DNA of 64,000 bases from assembly GCA_964531675.1 (NCBI GenBank), contig CAZHFW010000015.1, forward strand, positions 1-64,000, read 5' to 3'. A program made the translations under genes and the position numbers. The stretch is from CAZHFW01 sp964531675. GTDB lineage: Bacteria; Planctomycetota; Phycisphaerae; Phycisphaerales; UBA1924. The notes under the pieces were generated by a model. That model was given only the letters and a program-made list of their open reading frames with translations. It did not search any database and had not been told where the DNA came from. Below, piece after piece: positions 60,798-64,000 of this stretch; the first letter of the stretch is position 1, and each line of letters opens with the position of its first letter.

Positions 60798-61553
60798 ATG
60801 GCAATCGGCTCCGGAATCGAATGGACGGACGCGACGTGGAATCCGGTCGCGGGCTGCACGCCTGTTTCGCCGGGGTGCCTGAACTGCTACGCCGCGAGGA
60901 TGGCACTGCGCCTGGAGACGATGGGCGGGGCGACCGGAAAGAAGTACCGGGGAACCGCCAAGCGATCTCGGAACGGCCGGCCCGTGTTCACGGGTCAGAT
61001 TAACCTTGATCCGGACGCGTTGGACCTGCCGAGGCAGTGGCGCAAGCCCCGGCGAATCTTCGTGAACTCGATGAGCGACCTGTTCCATGAGGGAGTGAAC
61101 GAGGAGTTCGTCAAGCGCGTCTTTGACGTCATGCGGGAATGTCCCCAGCATGTGTTCCAGGTGCTGACCAAACGCCCTGAGCGCGCCCTGGAAATGTCCG
61201 AGAGGCTCGGCGACTGGCCCGCCAATGTGTGGATGGGCACAAGCGTCGAGAGCGCGATGTATGTGCACCGCATCCTGACGCTCAGAAAGATCCCGGCCAA
61301 GACGAGATTCCTTTCCTGCGAGCCACTCATCGGGCCGATCCGCCGCCTGCCGCTGCAGGGCATCCACTGGGTGATCGTGGGCGGAGAGTCCGGCCCCGGC
61401 GCGAGGCCGATGCCCGAAGAGTGGGTGTTGCAGATCAAAGAACGTTGTGTCGAGGCGGGAGTTGCATTCTTCTTCAAGCAGTGGGGTGGTGTACAGAAGA
61501 AGAAAACTGGTAGAATGTTGTGCGGCCAAACGTGGGATCTATTGCCAACATAG
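60798..61553 (+). CDS. DUF5131 / phage Gp37-Gp68 family protein, three-Cys motif
   Basis: A 251-residue protein of the Gp37/Gp68 family. The N-terminal three-Cys motif is Cys20, Cys27 and Cys30 in VAGCTPVSPGCLNCYAARM, a spacing that recalls radical-SAM-like clusters. Other family blocks are RIFVNSMSDLFHEGV, FQVLTKRPERAL, NVWMGTSVES and FLSCEPLIGPIR. The family function is not established; genes occur in phages and mobile islands. It starts a two-gene cassette with TcmP, 30 bp on. A GAGGAGGAT ribosome site and TATATT upstream are visible. Codon use looks closer to the host's than TcmP's does. Confidence 0.88.
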   Translation: MAIGSGIEWTDATWNPVAGCTPVSPGCLNCYAARMALRLETMGGATGKKYRGTAKRSRNGRPVFTGQINLDPDALDLPRQWRKPRRIFVNSMSDLFHEGVNEEFVKRVFDVMRECPQHVFQVLTKRPERALEMSERLGDWPANVWMGTSVESAMYVHRILTLRKIPAKTRFLSCEPLIGPIRRLPLQGIHWVIVGGESGPGARPMPEEWVLQIKERCVEAGVAFFFKQWGGVQKKKTGRMLCGQTWDLLPT

Positions 61554-61583
61554 TCTTGTGGCCGGACGCAGTAGGAGTTTACC

Positions 61584-62699
61584 GTGTCGCACAGGCAGGA
61601 CGCGTCCTTCTTTGATGAGAAGCGGGCATGGTCCGCTCGCAAGGATCGAATTCTTGGGTCCTACCTGACAGCCTACCTGCCGAAAATAGCCTCTCAGAAC
61701 AAGCCGATACTCCTTGTTGACGGTTTCGCCGGCGCCGGACGATTCGAAGACGGGACGCTAGGCTCTCCGCTCATCATCGCGGATGCGATGGCGAAGGCTT
61801 CGGTGGCCGTTCCTGTATCGTTGCTGGCCATCGAGCCCGATCCGACGTTGTTTGCCCGCTTGACCACGGCTATTGGATCCAGGGCCGGCGTTGAACTTCA
61901 GAACAGGCAGTTTCTCGATGTACTTCCGGACATCGAGCAGAAAGCAAAGCACGCCTCAGTCTTCATGTTCGTGGACCCATTTGCTGTGAGGGGTCTAGAT
62001 CTCGGCAAGATGGAGCGAGTATTCGCGAACCTCAAGCTGGGTCAGTCGGTCGAGCTGCTCCTCAACTTCAACGCGCCCGTTTTTGTGCGATGGGCCTTGG
62101 CTTCGATGAAGCGAGAACTTCCGACAGACGAGGCTGGGTTCGGATCTATGCTGCCCGAGACCGGAGAACTAAACGCAATCGTGGGCGGTGATTGGTGGCG
62201 AGACGCTATAGCCGAAGCTCAGAGTTTCGATCAGCAGCTGCAGGTCATCGTTCATGGCTACTGCAAGCGTCTGTCGCGCATGTTTCGGTACGTGTGCTAT
62301 CACGCGATCATGGAGAGGTCGGTCCATTCAACGCCAAAGTATGTGCTCGTCTTTGCTTCCAGACATCCTGACGCGCTCGAGCTCATGAATGACGAAGTGG
62401 TGAAGAGTGATCAGGCGTTGCTCGACGAGGAGCACGCTGTCCAACCAAGCCTCTATCACGGAGCACCCACGCTTCAGGCCGCGCGAGACGCAGAGTTGCG
62501 GCGACTGGTGTATGGCGAGTGCGACTCCCGCATGTCTCGCGGCGAACTGATTCTTAGGGTTTTGTCGGCTCACTTCGGAGTTTATTTGAGGAAGGAGATA
62601 AGGGGTGCGATCGAACACCTGCTGCGCATCGGCAGATTGCAGTCCTCAACGGGAAAGTCGAGGATAAATGACAGTGTGACCGTTTTTCGTTGCAGCTAA
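61584..62699 (+). CDS. tcmP: Three-Cys-motif partner protein TcmP
   Basis: A 371-residue protein of the TcmP family, known to be encoded next to three-Cys-motif proteins. A Rossmann-like start (ILLVDGFAGAGRFEDGTLGSPLIIADAM) and FMFVDPFAVRGLD suggest a methyltransferase-like fold. The C-terminal region is helical, ending in a winged-helix-like stretch (RGELILRVLSAHFGVYLRKEIRGAIEHLLRIG). The DNA is visibly less GC-rich than its surroundings and uses rarer A/T-ending codons, which suggests transfer. It is convergent with nuoG (9-bp gap). Function is unknown. Confidence 0.85.
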   Translation: MSHRQDASFFDEKRAWSARKDRILGSYLTAYLPKIASQNKPILLVDGFAGAGRFEDGTLGSPLIIADAMAKASVAVPVSLLAIEPDPTLFARLTTAIGSRAGVELQNRQFLDVLPDIEQKAKHASVFMFVDPFAVRGLDLGKMERVFANLKLGQSVELLLNFNAPVFVRWALASMKRELPTDEAGFGSMLPETGELNAIVGGDWWRDAIAEAQSFDQQLQVIVHGYCKRLSRMFRYVCYHAIMERSVHSTPKYVLVFASRHPDALELMNDEVVKSDQALLDEEHAVQPSLYHGAPTLQAARDAELRRLVYGECDSRMSRGELILRVLSAHFGVYLRKEIRGAIEHLLRIGRLQSSTGKSRINDSVTVFRCS

Positions 62700-62708
62700 G
62701 GTGAAGCC

Positions 62709-64000
62709 TTAAAGCTCGACGACCTTCATGTCCGCCTGCATCTCCATGCCCGCCTTGGGCATCGAGACGTTGGTCGCAAAGACGCCAAGCGCCGGGAAGC
62801 GGCCGGCCATTTCGGTGCGGATGTTGGCCGCGTTGTAGGGATCGGCCTTGGCGGTCGCGACCTGCACGCCCGCAGCGACCTGGCCCACGGTGGTGTTCAC
62901 CTTCACGACCTGCACGCGGCCCTGGGGCAGCGTGGGGACGTGCGTGAGCTTCTCGCGGCGCAGGGCGTCGATCGTGAGCATCAGGTCCAGGGCCAGCTGG
63001 CCTTCGGACTTGGCCAGCTCGATGACCGGGATGGCCTGCTCGAAGGCCTGGATCATGTTGCGGGCGTTCTCAAACGTGCCCGCCTTCTCGGCGAAGGTCG
63101 CGCCGGGGAGGACGACGTCGGCCTGCTCGACCAGCGTCGAGGCGAGGGTGTCGATGAGCAGTGTGAACTTGCCGCCGAGGCTGGTCTTCAGCTCGTCGGT
63201 GGCCCACTCGCTCGGGTAGTTGCCGGTGAGGATGACGGCGCCGACGTCGGAAGCGCCGGTGCCATGGCCCAGCGTGCGGAGGAAGTTCTCGTAGGAGAGG
63301 ACCTGCTCGGGCGACTTGTTGTCGAAGGCCGCGAGCACCCGGCGGACGCCGCGGGCGTTGGGGGCCTTCTCCGCGTACATCTTGAAGGCGTTCTTGTCGG
63401 TTTCCTTGGCGCCCTTGGGGAAGACCTTGTCTTCGCCCTTGAAGGGGACCGGGCCCAGAGCCAGGACCGCGTGCGGGTCCAGGGCGCGGGCGAGCTTGGC
63501 GAGCAGGTACGCCTCCTCGCAGGGGAGCATCGGGCTGATGAGCACCGCGAGCTTCTTGCCTTCGGCGACGGCCTTCTGGATGCCTTCGACCGCTTCCTCG
63601 TAGGCGCGGGTGTAGTCGCACTCGACGGTCGCGCCGAACTGCTTGCGCAGCGGGGAGCGGAGGCGGGCTTCGGAGTTCACGAACTTCCAGCCGTAGCGCA
63701 CCTCGTCGGTGATCCACCACTTGTTCACGCTCAGGTTGGTGCGGGGCTTGACGCGGTAGACCTGGCCCTGGTTGTGCTCGATGAAGATGTTGTCGCCCGA
63801 GGCGGTGATGGGGTCGATGGAGGGCGTGGACTTGAGGAACCACACGCGCTGCGCGAAGAGGAAGTCCTTGTCGAGCAGGGCGCCGACGGGGCACAGGTCG
63901 ACCACGTTGGCCGAGAGCTCATTGTCGATCGGCACGCCCGGGAAGACGTCGATCTCTTCCTTGTTGCCGCGGCCCAGCACCATGAGCTCGCCCGTCCCGG
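62709..64000 (-). CDS. nuoG: NADH-quinone oxidoreductase subunit NuoG, C-terminal part (5' end outside window)
   Basis: The C-terminal 430 residues of the large Fe-S subunit of respiratory complex I, which passes electrons from NADH towards quinone. The visible part starts after the first cluster domain: TGELMVLGRGNKEEIDVFPGVPIDNELSANVVDLCPVGALLDK carries the final Cys of the N-terminal cluster region. A molybdopterin-oxidoreductase-like domain follows (VVLPGATFAEKAGTFENARNMIQAF). The frame continues through the window edge, so it is cut by the window, not broken. It converges with the DUF5131/TcmP cassette. Confidence 0.9.
   Translation of the reverse strand, partial: GTGELMVLGRGNKEEIDVFPGVPIDNELSANVVDLCPVGALLDKDFLFAQRVWFLKSTPSIDPITASGDNIFIEHNQGQVYRVKPRTNLSVNKWWITDEVRYGWKFVNSEARLRSPLRKQFGATVECDYTRAYEEAVEGIQKAVAEGKKLAVLISPMLPCEEAYLLAKLARALDPHAVLALGPVPFKGEDKVFPKGAKETDKNAFKMYAEKAPNARGVRRVLAAFDNKSPEQVLSYENFLRTLGHGTGASDVGAVILTGNYPSEWATDELKTSLGGKFTLLIDTLASTLVEQADVVLPGATFAEKAGTFENARNMIQAFEQAIPVIELAKSEGQLALDLMLTIDALRREKLTHVPTLPQGRVQVVKVNTTVGQVAAGVQVATAKADPYNAANIRTEMAGRFPALGVFATNVSMPKAGMEMQADMKVVEL

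Overview
The window looks like a piece of a high-GC draft genome from the Planctomycetota, most likely class Phycisphaerae. The main evidence is four secreted proteins ending in the GC-type dockerin (paired Asp-rich loops with a DFFxFFNxFD core, usually ending in or near Gly-Cys), together with two PEP-CTERM-type proteins, Gram-negative envelope proteins and a divergent sigma-70-like factor. The lineage is inferred from gene content only, because there is no rRNA gene here. A run of exactly 100 N marks an assembly gap inside a tandem repeat.

Layout. 1-9.5 kb holds housekeeping genes: the 3' end of pdxJ, a DinB protein, two methyltransferases (one an orphan DNA methylase), a MalK-type ATPase, a polyprenyl-phosphate-type glycosyltransferase, a CMD-family protein and a CCA-adding-type nucleotidyltransferase. 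9.7-12.6 kb carries two tandem exported ClpP/NfeD-like paralogues, one of which appears to have lost its nucleophile. 12.7-21.6 kb has an M3 peptidase, a PLP decarboxylase, a lipoprotein, an M28 peptidase, a ROK kinase, lysS and an Rrf2 regulator. 21.7-27.1 kb is a metal region: a P1B-4-type efflux ATPase, a 133-bp tandem array with the gap, a small membrane protein, feoB and feoA. 27.2-38.3 kb holds a branched-chain amino acid ABC transporter (livFGMH, with the binding protein 6 kb away), interrupted by a PEP-CTERM protein, a sigma-like factor, two small unknown genes and a secreted GH13 enzyme.

38.7-47.5 kb is an exoprotein region: a GH15-like dockerin protein, two HAF-repeat dockerin proteins, a 446-residue unknown and a second PEP-CTERM protein. 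47.8-51.2 kb has a small membrane protein, an HU-family protein, an outer-membrane beta-barrel candidate, an ArfB-like factor and tsaB. 51.5-55.8 kb is a signalling cluster: HTH-receiver, HDOD-histidine kinase and a degenerate receiver with a GAF-like C terminus. 56.1-57.8 kb is a secreted metalloprotease with a dockerin. 57.9-60.6 kb is a tightly overlapping phospholipid operon. 60.8-62.7 kb is a visibly less GC-rich DUF5131/TcmP pair that looks horizontally acquired. The window ends in nuoG, truncated at the edge.

Across the intergenic spaces there are at least three dispersed families of paired, mutually inverted hairpins, plus the 133-bp array. In two families the paired hairpins carry complementary tetraloops of the GCAA/TTGC type. 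These elements, the DUF5131/TcmP pair, the degenerate ClpP-like and receiver proteins, and the feo-linked small membrane protein are the least explained parts of the window.
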